Shown here: in pieces, positions 56,828-64,000 of the stretch
Numbering within the stretch: the stretch's first letter is position 1
Layout: every line of letters begins with the position of its first letter
Source: JAJRQY01 sp965224435
GTDB taxonomy: Bacteria > Actinomycetota > Acidimicrobiia > Acidimicrobiales > SZUA-35
Direction of reading: 5' to 3'
DNA: 64,000 nt
Assembly (NCBI GenBank): GCA_965224435.1
Contig: OZ245048.1
Span: 1,364,001-1,428,000, forward strand
Notes under the pieces: generated by a model
Told to the model about the DNA's origin: nothing
The model's input: only the letters and a program-made list of their open reading frames with translations
Database searches by the model: none
Translations under genes and position numbers: made by a program

Positions 56828-56837
56828 AGGCTAGCGT
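56828..56837. promoter_or_regulatory. Overlapping divergent -10 boxes
   Basis: AGGCTAGCGT contains TAGCCT on the minus strand (56828-56833, 7 nt before ATG 56820) and TAGCGT on the plus strand (56832-56837, 9 nt before ATG 56847). The two boxes share the central CTAG. Confidence 0.5.
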
Positions 56838-56846
56838 CTTGCCCCT

Positions 56847-59225
56847 ATGACCAGTGTTGAATCCGCTCCAATAGAGGCGAATGGCCTCACCAGCAACCAG
56901 GTAGCAGAACGGGTTGCCCGAGGCCAGGTCAACGCCGCCCCGGAAGCGACGGGGCGGACCGTGCCCGAGATCATTCGGGCCAATGTTTTTACCCCCGTCA
57001 ACGCCATCATGCTGGTTCTCTTCGCACTGATCGTTCTTGCTGGTTTCCCCAGGGATGGGCTTTTCGTTGGCGTTGTGATCAGTAACAGCATCATTGGCGT
57101 GGTGCAAGAGATCCGTTCGCGCCGAGCCCTAGCCAAGCTTGAAGTGCTCAATGCTCACACCTCAACGGTTCTTCGCAACGGAGAAGTGGTGGAGATCCCA
57201 GTCGAGGAGGTTGTTGTTGATGACGTCCTGATTGTGGGATCCGGAGATGAGGTCGCGGTTGACGGCACAATTCTGGAAGCCATCGGTCTTGAAGTCGACG
57301 AATCCCTGCTGACTGGTGAAGCGGACGCTGTTGACAAGGACCCAGGTGACGAGGTCTTGTCTGGCAGCTTCATCTCGGCAGGCTCGGGTCGCTATGTCGC
57401 CACTCGCGTTGGCTCGGAGTCCTACGGCAACAAGTTGGCCAACGAGGCCCGAAAGTTCGTCATTGTTAACTCCGAACTTCGCCACGGAATCAACCGGATT
57501 CTCCGAATCTTGACTTTCGTGATTCCTCCAGCCAGCATCTTGTTGTTCTTGTCACTCAACAAGGTTGAGCCGACATGGCAGCGCGCCTTGCAAGGCGCAG
57601 TAGCGGCCGCAGTGGCGATGGTTCCAGATGGCCTGGTCTTGCTGACGAGCCTGGCCTTCGTCGCTGGCATCATCTCGCTGGCCCGCAAGAAAGCTCTGGC
57701 CAAAGAACTTGCGACCGTTGAGCTGCTGGCCCGGGTCGACACTCTCTGCTTAGACAAAACTGGCACGATCACCACCGGTGAGATCTCCTTTGGCCGAACC
57801 ATCGTGCTGCAAGACGGTGACGAGAAGCTGGTGGCTGAAGCCCTTGGAGCGATCGGTGCCGCTGACGCCGATCCGAACCCGACCATGGCAGCGGTGGTCG
57901 CAGCATTCGTTGCACCGAAGGGTTGGGAATCGGTGACCGTTGAGCCGTTCTCATCGGCTCGCAAATGGTCTGCTGTTGAGTTTGCCGACCAGGGAACGTT
58001 CTTCTTTGGTGCGCCCGATGTGCTTCTAAGTGAGAGCGACGACGAGGTCAGAGCCGTTGTTCGAGACCACTCCGAGGACGGATGTCGGGTGCTGCTGCTG
58101 AGTCGCAGTGAGATGGCACTTGGAGAGGAACTCCCCAACGATCTGGCGGCCGTTGCCATCGTGATGTTCGAGGACACCTTGCGAGATGATGTTGGCGAGA
58201 TTCTAGGCTTCTTTGTTGACCAGGGTGTCAGTCTCAAAATCATTTCGGGCGACAATATCCACACTGTTGCTGCTGTGGCTGACCGTGCTGGTGTTCCGAA
58301 TGCTCATCAGGCCGTGGACGCAAGAAACCTCCCGACCAGTACGGATGGCCTGGCAAAAGCGTTAGAAACCGGGACGGTTTTTGGGCGAGTAACACCACAC
58401 CAGAAACGGGCCATGGTCGGAGCCTTGCAAGCCCAAGGCCGGGTGGTGGCCATGACCGGAGATGGGGTCAATGATGTGCTTGCTCTGAAAGACGCGGACA
58501 TGGGCATTGCGATGGGCAGCGGTAGTGCCGCCAGTCGTGGCGCGGCCGAACTTGTTCTGATGGATGACCGCTTTGCCACCCTTCCGGAAGTGGTGGCCCA
58601 GGGACGGCGGGTCATCAACAATATTGAACGGGTCGGCAACCTCTTTGTCACCAAAGCCACCTACGCCGTTCTACTCACCGCCATCATCGGTATTCAGCAG
58701 ATCGAATTCCCCTTCCTGCCTCGTCACCTCACCCTGATCGGTACCTTCAGCATCGGTCTGCCTGGCATCTTCTTGGCCCTGGCTTCGGATGAAAGCTTGG
58801 TCAAGCCCGGCTTCCTGCGTCGTGTACTGGGCTTCTCGTTGCCCGCAGGGACAATTGCCGCGGTAGGAACCTGGATTGCTTACCTGGTGGCTCGGGCCGG
58901 GATTGATTCGGTGGTGGCCTCGACCTCTGAACGCGTTCTGGCTGAAGCAAGAACAACGGCAACCATCACCCTGCTGGGGATCGGACTCGTCATCCTTGTT
59001 GTTGTCAGTCGTCCGCTCAAACCGTGGAAGATCCTGCTAGCAGTCTGCATGGCCGGCTTGTATGGGGCGGTTATGGCCGTGGAGTCCCTGCGCGACTATT
59101 TCCTGCTCGAGCTGCCACCGATCGACCAGTGGCTGATGGCGGGAATCGTGATCGTGATCAGCGGAATTCTGATTATTGCTCTCGGCCAATGGACCCAGTC
59201 AGAACGGGCACAGCGTTTCCGCTAG
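56847..59225 (+). CDS. P-type cation-transporting ATPase (CtpE-like)
   Basis: A 792-residue P-type ATPase: actuator loop VDESLLTGEADAVDKDPGD, phosphorylation site LCLDKTGTITTGE, FSSARKWSAVEFAD, and hinge MTGDGVNDVLALKDADMGIA followed by MGSGSAASRGAAELVL. About 10 transmembrane helices are expected. The M4 motif reads MVPDGLVLLTS, with PDG where Ca2+/cation pumps usually have PEG. The overall form matches actinobacterial CtpE, which imports calcium in mycobacteria (from memory). It is monocistronic. Confidence 0.9.
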   Translation: MTSVESAPIEANGLTSNQVAERVARGQVNAAPEATGRTVPEIIRANVFTPVNAIMLVLFALIVLAGFPRDGLFVGVVISNSIIGVVQEIRSRRALAKLEVLNAHTSTVLRNGEVVEIPVEEVVVDDVLIVGSGDEVAVDGTILEAIGLEVDESLLTGEADAVDKDPGDEVLSGSFISAGSGRYVATRVGSESYGNKLANEARKFVIVNSELRHGINRILRILTFVIPPASILLFLSLNKVEPTWQRALQGAVAAAVAMVPDGLVLLTSLAFVAGIISLARKKALAKELATVELLARVDTLCLDKTGTITTGEISFGRTIVLQDGDEKLVAEALGAIGAADADPNPTMAAVVAAFVAPKGWESVTVEPFSSARKWSAVEFADQGTFFFGAPDVLLSESDDEVRAVVRDHSEDGCRVLLLSRSEMALGEELPNDLAAVAIVMFEDTLRDDVGEILGFFVDQGVSLKIISGDNIHTVAAVADRAGVPNAHQAVDARNLPTSTDGLAKALETGTVFGRVTPHQKRAMVGALQAQGRVVAMTGDGVNDVLALKDADMGIAMGSGSAASRGAAELVLMDDRFATLPEVVAQGRRVINNIERVGNLFVTKATYAVLLTAIIGIQQIEFPFLPRHLTLIGTFSIGLPGIFLALASDESLVKPGFLRRVLGFSLPAGTIAAVGTWIAYLVARAGIDSVVASTSERVLAEARTTATITLLGIGLVILVVVSRPLKPWKILLAVCMAGLYGAVMAVESLRDYFLLELPPIDQWLMAGIVIVISGILIIALGQWTQSERAQRFR

Positions 59226-59265
59226 AGCCGTTTGGCGCAGGCCGGTTTCACTAACCGATGAGTAA

Positions 59266-60261
59266 CTAGCCCTTCACCGAGCCAGCGAGCAAGCCCTTGA
59301 CAAAGAATCGTTGCAAGGCAAAGAAGACGGTGATTGGCACGAAGCTCTGCATGAACGCACCAGCGGTCAACAGATGCTCGTTTCTGCCAAACTCTCCAGT
59401 CAAGGCCGCGATCTTGATGGTCGCTGGCTCATTGGAGCCGTTGGCTCCAATCATGGTGGTGGCGATCAGGAAGTCATTCCAGGTCCACAAGAATTGGAAG
59501 ATGGCAAAGGCTGCCAGCGCTGGAATGCTGAGGGGCAGTACCAGCCGCCAGAAGATGGTGAAATGGTCGGCCCCGTCAATCCGAGCTGACTCGAAGATGT
59601 CCTTGGGCAGGCCAACAATGTAGTTGTGCAATAAGAACACAGCGAAGGGCATGGCGAAGGCAGCGTGAGAAATCCACACTGCTGTCGTTGTTCCCTGAAG
59701 ACCAACGTCGGGCAAGAGGGTCATGGTTTTGTGGGTGAAGGGGATGGTCCAGTGAGCGCCATTGGCGAAAGCCTGAAGCAAGGGGATCAGTGCAACTTGG
59801 TTAGGAATGGCCAGCAAGGAAACCACCAGCATGAACAGCTTTTGGCGGCCCTTGAAATCGATCCAGGCAAAGGCGTAAGCAGCGAAGGCGGCCATGGAGA
59901 TGGGAATCACGGTGGCTGGGATGGCGATAGCGAAACTATTGACCAGCCCTTCCTTGAGGCCGCCGGTTGCTTTGGAGTTGAGGATGTCGGTGTAGTTGTC
60001 GGTGGTCAACTTGTCGGGATTGGTGAATGCACTCCAGAAGCCCGCCGCCCGCTGGTCGTCCTTGGTTCGCCATGAGTTGACGAAGAGGCTGAATGTGGGC
60101 AGGGTCCAGACACAGACAAGGATCCAAAGAATCGTCGTCGGAATCCGAGAGAGTGCGTTGTACGCCCGATCAGTGAGCGTCTGCTTGGCCAGTGTCTCTT
60201 TAGACGGTGTCTGCTTGGAACCCGGAATGTTGGTAGCTGTATCGGGATTAGTGGTAGCCAT
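59266..60261 (-). CDS. Carbohydrate ABC transporter permease (MalG/AglG type)
   Basis: A 331-residue inner-membrane permease with six predicted helices. The EAA loop is DIFESARIDGADHFTIFWRL followed by VLPLSIPALA, and the C-terminus is VFFALQRFFVKGLLAGSVKG, typical of CUT1 sugar systems. A short low-complexity N-terminal leader (SKQTPSKETLAKQTL) precedes the first helix. It is the last gene of the operon, starting 3 nt after the MalF-like stop. No ATPase gene is present in the window. Confidence 0.92.
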   Translation of the reverse strand: MATTNPDTATNIPGSKQTPSKETLAKQTLTDRAYNALSRIPTTILWILVCVWTLPTFSLFVNSWRTKDDQRAAGFWSAFTNPDKLTTDNYTDILNSKATGGLKEGLVNSFAIAIPATVIPISMAAFAAYAFAWIDFKGRQKLFMLVVSLLAIPNQVALIPLLQAFANGAHWTIPFTHKTMTLLPDVGLQGTTTAVWISHAAFAMPFAVFLLHNYIVGLPKDIFESARIDGADHFTIFWRLVLPLSIPALAAFAIFQFLWTWNDFLIATTMIGANGSNEPATIKIAALTGEFGRNEHLLTAGAFMQSFVPITVFFALQRFFVKGLLAGSVKG

Positions 60262-60264
60262 GTT

Positions 60265-62877
60265 CTAGACCCCTTCCTGGATGCGCTTGACGTTGAAGTA
60301 GACGACGGGAACAACGGAGAGGAACAAGACGACAGCCAAGGCAGAGCCGAGGCCCTGGTTACCTGCGGTGAAGGCTTGGAACCACATCTCATTGGCAACT
60401 ACTTGGGAGTCAAAGTTGCCGTTGGTCATGACCTTGACAATGTCGAACACCTTGAGCACGGTCACAATCAGGGTGGTGACAACTACTCCTACTGTTGGCA
60501 CGATCTGGGGGAGGATGATGCGCCAGAAGATTGATGAATCAGTGGCCCCGTCAACCTTGGCTGCTTCCAGGAACTCGCCAGGTACGGCCTTGATTGCCCC
60601 GGAGAAAATGACCATGGCAAACCCCGTCTGAATCCAGATCAAGACGACCATGAGCCAGAGATTGTTGTACGGCAAACCTTGTGACAAGAACTGGATGGTG
60701 CGACCTTCCAAGATATTCTCGGTTACCTGCACTCCGGTGCCACCGAGACGATGATCGAGGATTCGCCAGAAGAACCAGCCAACGAAGGCGGCCAGGATGA
60801 GCGAGCCATAGACCAGGCCGCCAGCATCGTGTTTGCTGGCGGCAAAGGCCAACCACAAAAGGCTGACAATCACGCCAGCCATCAGGATCAGCACGATCAG
60901 GCGAGCGGCACTGTCTCCTTGAGAGAAGTCGGCCAGCTTGAGCCAGAACCAGTTCATCACGCCAGTTTGAGGGTCATCGCCTGGTCGGGCGATGAACATG
61001 AACCGCCAGATAATGCCCGCACCAACAAAGGAGATGGCCATTGGCATGAAGATGATCGACTTAGCCAGGTTCTCGAAGCTGGCACGATCGGCTAGCGCAG
61101 CAATGCCGAGTCCCATGGTGCTGGAGATGACGGTGACAGCAAAAACCCACCAGAGGCTGTTGAGCAGGGTTCCTCGTAGGGACGCGAAGATGGCCATGCC
61201 GATCAGGAACGCACCAAAGCCAATGGCGCCAGCATGGCCACCGTTGAGATCAAGATTCATGCCCCCCACACCGGCAACCTTGCCGCCTGTGAAACTCAGC
61301 CCAAGAAGCCCGAGGCCTCCAACCAGGAAGGCGGCGAAGTAGAGCCAATGCCAGCCAGCGACACCGCCGGCTTGCTGTAACGCGTCTTGGGCTAGGGCTG
61401 ACTCTGTCAGCTGTTCAGACCCGGTTAGCAGTTTCAATTCGAAGTAGGCGCCAGCCAGGAGAGCGGCAGCGGCCATCGGGATGGCCACCTTTGCGCCCCG
61501 GAAACCGTTGCCGGACCGACGTCCGATGCGGACTGCGACGACCAGCCCGATCAGGATTAGAAGGGCACCAATTTCGAACGGCGCACTGGTGAAGATGTTG
61601 CGCCACCCGCCAACGCGGAAACTGTTCGGATTGGAGAAGATGTCTTTGTAGTTGTCGAAGAGCACAAACTCGGTGACACGCTGCTTCGTTTCGGGATCGC
61701 GAGAGGTATGCAACATGCTGAGGTAGATGGTGCGGATGAGAGGAACGACCAGCCCAAGGCCGATGAAGCTCATTGCCGGCATAAGGAAGATCCAGGCACG
61801 AGACTTGAGATCGATGCTGGCTTTTTCCACCACTCCAGGACGATCCCGATAGCTAAAACGAGCGCCGAGCATGGCCGCCGGAATGGCGACATTGATCATG
61901 GTTTCGCTGCGGGGGCCACCGACCTTGGTGGCGACAAAGACACCGATGAGCCAGCCGATCGCTCCGCCAAACAGGGCGCCGCCAATGGGGGAGCGTTTTC
62001 TCAGTACTGAGAGTCCGGCACCTGTTGCCGCCAGGCCGATTCCCCAGGCCAAGAGCGGCACGAGCTTGATGCCGGGAAGGTAGATGGTCTTGAGCATGCC
62101 GCCAATCATGATGCCGACCACGGCTCCACCGACGGTGCCAGCTATCAGTCGGTTTGGTTGCTCGAGGCGAGCAAGCAGGTTGCCAAGGGCGCCAACGATG
62201 ATGGCTCCGATCAGAGGAGTCCAAAGTAGCGAGATGGTGGTATCAACGGGAATGCGGTCGGCGTAGAACAGTCCCCAAATGAACCCGAGCAAGAGGGCGA
62301 TGGGGACGGTGACCGTCATCGCCTTGCGAACTTGTTCCTTGAAGGTGCCAATGATGAATCCGGCGATAACACCGATCGCTGCGGCAATCAGGAGGGAGAA
62401 GATCAAGAGTGACCATTCGCCGGTATTGACAATCTTGTGTATGCCTTCGGAGACATTGGTTCGTGGACCTATCCACTGGATGAGGCGGTTGCCGTCCAAC
62501 AGGCCAAAGATCACGAACCCGATGGTCGCGCCAAGCGCAGTGCTGAACCGCAGGAACGATTTGCTCACCTGATTGAACATCATGTTGAAGGCAATGAACA
62601 GCAGGGCGCTCATGCCAACGGCCAGGGTGACTCCCCAAACCGTGTCGGCGACCTTGTTGCCCTCACTAGAAGCAATGATGGCGTCAGTGTCGGAGCCGAT
62701 GAGCCAGAAGAAGGTGATGACCGCAACGACTCCGGCGATGGCGAACATGGACTTCTTGCGAACACCGTCTTCCAGGAATGTCATGGGCTGGGTGATGAGT
62801 GTCCCGGTCAGTGAGCCAAGAACGGTGGCGATGAGCAAGGTGACGGCGATCGAACCGATCGATTCTAGAAATTCCAT
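60265..62877 (-). CDS. Giant carbohydrate ABC transporter permease (MalF/AglF type)
   Basis: The C-terminal 300 residues form a MalF-like permease with the EAA loop EFLEAAKVDGATDSSIFWRI followed by ILPQIVPTVG. At 870 residues it is about twice or more the usual size. The N-terminal 330 residues add roughly ten Gly-rich helices (for example LIAGTVGGAVVGIMIGGMLK and SLLIFSLLIAAAIGVIAGFI) unlike any MalF I know. Another helix-rich insertion lies between the first permease helix (RAWIFLMPAMSFIGLGLVVP) and the core. Start ATG 62877 has a GGGGAGA Shine-Dalgarno. It probably works with the MalG-like protein and the upstream substrate-binding protein. Confidence 0.85.
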   Translation of the reverse strand: MEFLESIGSIAVTLLIATVLGSLTGTLITQPMTFLEDGVRKKSMFAIAGVVAVITFFWLIGSDTDAIIASSEGNKVADTVWGVTLAVGMSALLFIAFNMMFNQVSKSFLRFSTALGATIGFVIFGLLDGNRLIQWIGPRTNVSEGIHKIVNTGEWSLLIFSLLIAAAIGVIAGFIIGTFKEQVRKAMTVTVPIALLLGFIWGLFYADRIPVDTTISLLWTPLIGAIIVGALGNLLARLEQPNRLIAGTVGGAVVGIMIGGMLKTIYLPGIKLVPLLAWGIGLAATGAGLSVLRKRSPIGGALFGGAIGWLIGVFVATKVGGPRSETMINVAIPAAMLGARFSYRDRPGVVEKASIDLKSRAWIFLMPAMSFIGLGLVVPLIRTIYLSMLHTSRDPETKQRVTEFVLFDNYKDIFSNPNSFRVGGWRNIFTSAPFEIGALLILIGLVVAVRIGRRSGNGFRGAKVAIPMAAAALLAGAYFELKLLTGSEQLTESALAQDALQQAGGVAGWHWLYFAAFLVGGLGLLGLSFTGGKVAGVGGMNLDLNGGHAGAIGFGAFLIGMAIFASLRGTLLNSLWWVFAVTVISSTMGLGIAALADRASFENLAKSIIFMPMAISFVGAGIIWRFMFIARPGDDPQTGVMNWFWLKLADFSQGDSAARLIVLILMAGVIVSLLWLAFAASKHDAGGLVYGSLILAAFVGWFFWRILDHRLGGTGVQVTENILEGRTIQFLSQGLPYNNLWLMVVLIWIQTGFAMVIFSGAIKAVPGEFLEAAKVDGATDSSIFWRIILPQIVPTVGVVVTTLIVTVLKVFDIVKVMTNGNFDSQVVANEMWFQAFTAGNQGLGSALAVVLFLSVVPVVYFNVKRIQEGV

Positions 62878-62971
62878 GTTCTCCCCTGATGATGCGTAGC
62901 CAACACTGCACGAGTTCCCTATGTAGTACTACTTTTGCGACTGACTTGCCCAAAATTCGAGCAGTAAAACG

Positions 62972-63012
62972 AGAAGAGGATGCCGACGCTTGTTGCGCCG
63001 GCATCCTCTTCT
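62972..63012 (-). terminator. Terminator/attenuator between substrate-binding protein and permease genes
   Basis: A perfect 14-bp stem (AGAAGAGGATGCCG and CGGCATCCTCTTCT) with a 13-nt loop is followed on the minus strand by CGTTTTAC. It would end most transcripts after the binding-protein gene and let a fraction continue into the permeases. Confidence 0.8.
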
Positions 63013-63055
63013 TCTGCGTCAGATTACGACGCTAAAGCAAACGCCGTCGACAGAC

Positions 63056-64000
63056 CTACTCAGGCCAGCTCGCTTCGATGGCGTCCAATGCCTCGGCGAC
63101 GGACTTGTCGCCATTCACGGCAGCAGTTCCTTCGGTCCAGAAGGTGCCAGCGCCAACGGCGGCAGGCATGAGGTCAGAAGCGTCGAAACGCACAACCTCA
63201 GCAGTGGTCAGGATTTCGATGAAGCTCTGCTCCAGCGGGGTGTAGAGCCCCATGTCCTGGCCCTTGGCCGCAGACAAGAAGCCAGAGACGCCGCCCTGGA
63301 TGGAAGCCTGCTCGGCCTGACGAGCCTCGGCGTATGCCGGGGTGGTCATGTGCTCCATGACGGCCCAAACCTCGGGACGATCATTGAAGGCGGCGGCGAG
63401 CGTGCCGGCACCAAGAACGGGCTTGTCGCCCTTGACTGATGGGAAGAAGAAGACGTCAACCGCATTGTCGGATCCGTCGGCGAAGGCTGTTCCGTCGGCA
63501 AACATGCCGGTGTAGAACGACGCCTGACGGTGCATCATGCACTTGTCATCAAGAAGTGGCTGAGCATTGTCAGCAAACGGGGTTGCTGCGATGGTTCCGC
63601 CGGAGGCATAGACCATGCCGGGGGTGTTCCACAGGTCCAAGACGGTGTTGAAGACTCCAGCGACCTTTGGGTCATTGAAGGGGATCTCGTGAGCAACCCA
63701 GGCGTCGTAGGTCTCGGGGCTTTCCATGCGAAGCATGAGGTCCTCGACCCAGTCGGTGAAGGCCCAACCAGTGGCGCCACCAGATTCGATACCAACACAT
63801 AGTGGAGTGTTGCCGTCTGCAATCATGGTGTCAGCAAGTCCGGTGAACTCGTCCCAGGTTGTTGGGATGTCATAGCCGGCGGTCTCGAAAGCTGCTGGCT
63901 TGTACCAAACGAGGGACTTGAGGTCGGTCTTGACTGGGATGGCGTACTGGGTGCCGTCCACGATGCCGAACTCGTTCCAGGCGGAGGCCCAGTTTGCGTC
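63056..64000 (-). CDS. Carbohydrate ABC transporter substrate-binding protein, partial
   Basis: An extracellular type 1 sugar-binding protein whose N-terminus, with the signal sequence, lies beyond base 64000. It reads YAIPVKTDLKSLVWYKPAAF, then YDIPTTWDEFTGLADTMIAD, then GWAFTDWVEDLMLRMESPE, with later GDKPVLGAGTLAAAFNDRPE. The order matches the AglE/UgpB-like CUT1 family, and alpha-glucosides or similar sugars are likely ligands (inference). The frame is open to the window edge; an internal GTG at 63961 is not the real start. Confidence 0.88.
   Translation of the reverse strand, partial: DANWASAWNEFGIVDGTQYAIPVKTDLKSLVWYKPAAFETAGYDIPTTWDEFTGLADTMIADGNTPLCVGIESGGATGWAFTDWVEDLMLRMESPETYDAWVAHEIPFNDPKVAGVFNTVLDLWNTPGMVYASGGTIAATPFADNAQPLLDDKCMMHRQASFYTGMFADGTAFADGSDNAVDVFFFPSVKGDKPVLGAGTLAAAFNDRPEVWAVMEHMTTPAYAEARQAEQASIQGGVSGFLSAAKGQDMGLYTPLEQSFIEILTTAEVVRFDASDLMPAAVGAGTFWTEGTAAVNGDKSVAEALDAIEASWPE

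Noticed and set aside
1..64000. tRNA, rRNA, CRISPR arrays, insertion sequences, integrase or att sites
   Set aside because: I looked for cloverleaf ends, regular spaced repeats and transposase or integrase motifs on both strands and found none I could support.

Overview
The window looks like a chromosomal segment of an actinobacterium, most likely an Acidimicrobiia-type lineage (inference). Seen directly: moderately GC-rich coding DNA, DUF2510 and DUF3097 proteins, a ParC/ParE pair next to a HelD-type helicase, polyprenol-phosphomannose glycosyltransferases, a leucine-degradation cluster resembling the mycobacterial accD1-accA1-fadE19-citE locus, and many genes whose start codon lies 6-8 nt downstream of a TANNNT -10 box, i.e. 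apparent leaderless promoters. I see no rRNA, tRNA, CRISPR array, insertion sequence or prophage, and no gene-free stretch longer than about 240 bases.

Layout. 0-17 kb: partial GNAT, UbiB/ABC1 kinase, broken hemH, EEP nuclease/phosphatase, DUF2510 membrane protein, HelD-like helicase, parE-parC behind a LexA-like box, then a minus-strand run of SDR, frameshifted site-2 protease, AI-2E family permease, glutaredoxin and a small basic protein. 17-24 kb: membrane HEPN-like protein, GGDEF-EAL protein, DUF3097, ABC-F ATPase, PatB/MalY aminotransferase. 24-32.6 kb: a type VII secretion-like island with an EccC-type triple-ATPase on the plus strand and, facing it, an operon of WXG100 protein, small helical protein and two toxin-immunity pairs. 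The two toxins share an almost identical first 97 residues and have unrelated C-termini. Both transcription units start with the same tandem 10-bp direct repeat. 32.6-38.4 kb: fused mannosyltransferase/polyprenol-phosphomannose synthase, GT87-type mannosyltransferase, NfuA-like protein, hydrolase, lipoprotein protease. 38.4-43.5 kb: divergent citrate synthase pair (one with an HTH domain), TetR, AMP-forming ligase. 43.5-46.1 kb: secreted-matrix operon with SipW-type signal peptidase and transglutaminase. 46.2-53.9 kb: leucine/methylcrotonyl-CoA degradation genes with a palindromic TetR operator. 53.9-64 kb: HAD phosphatase, GNAT, hypothetical genes, toxin-antitoxin debris, P-type ATPase and a sugar ABC transporter with an unusually large first permease.

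The most interesting part is the 24-32.6 kb island. An EccC-like motor, a WXG100 partner and duplicated polymorphic toxin cassettes are present, but no recognisable EccB, EccD, EccE or MycP. Several genes (hemH, the site-2 protease, perhaps the parC tail) carry apparent single-base insertions, so either the assembly has indel errors or these genes are decaying.
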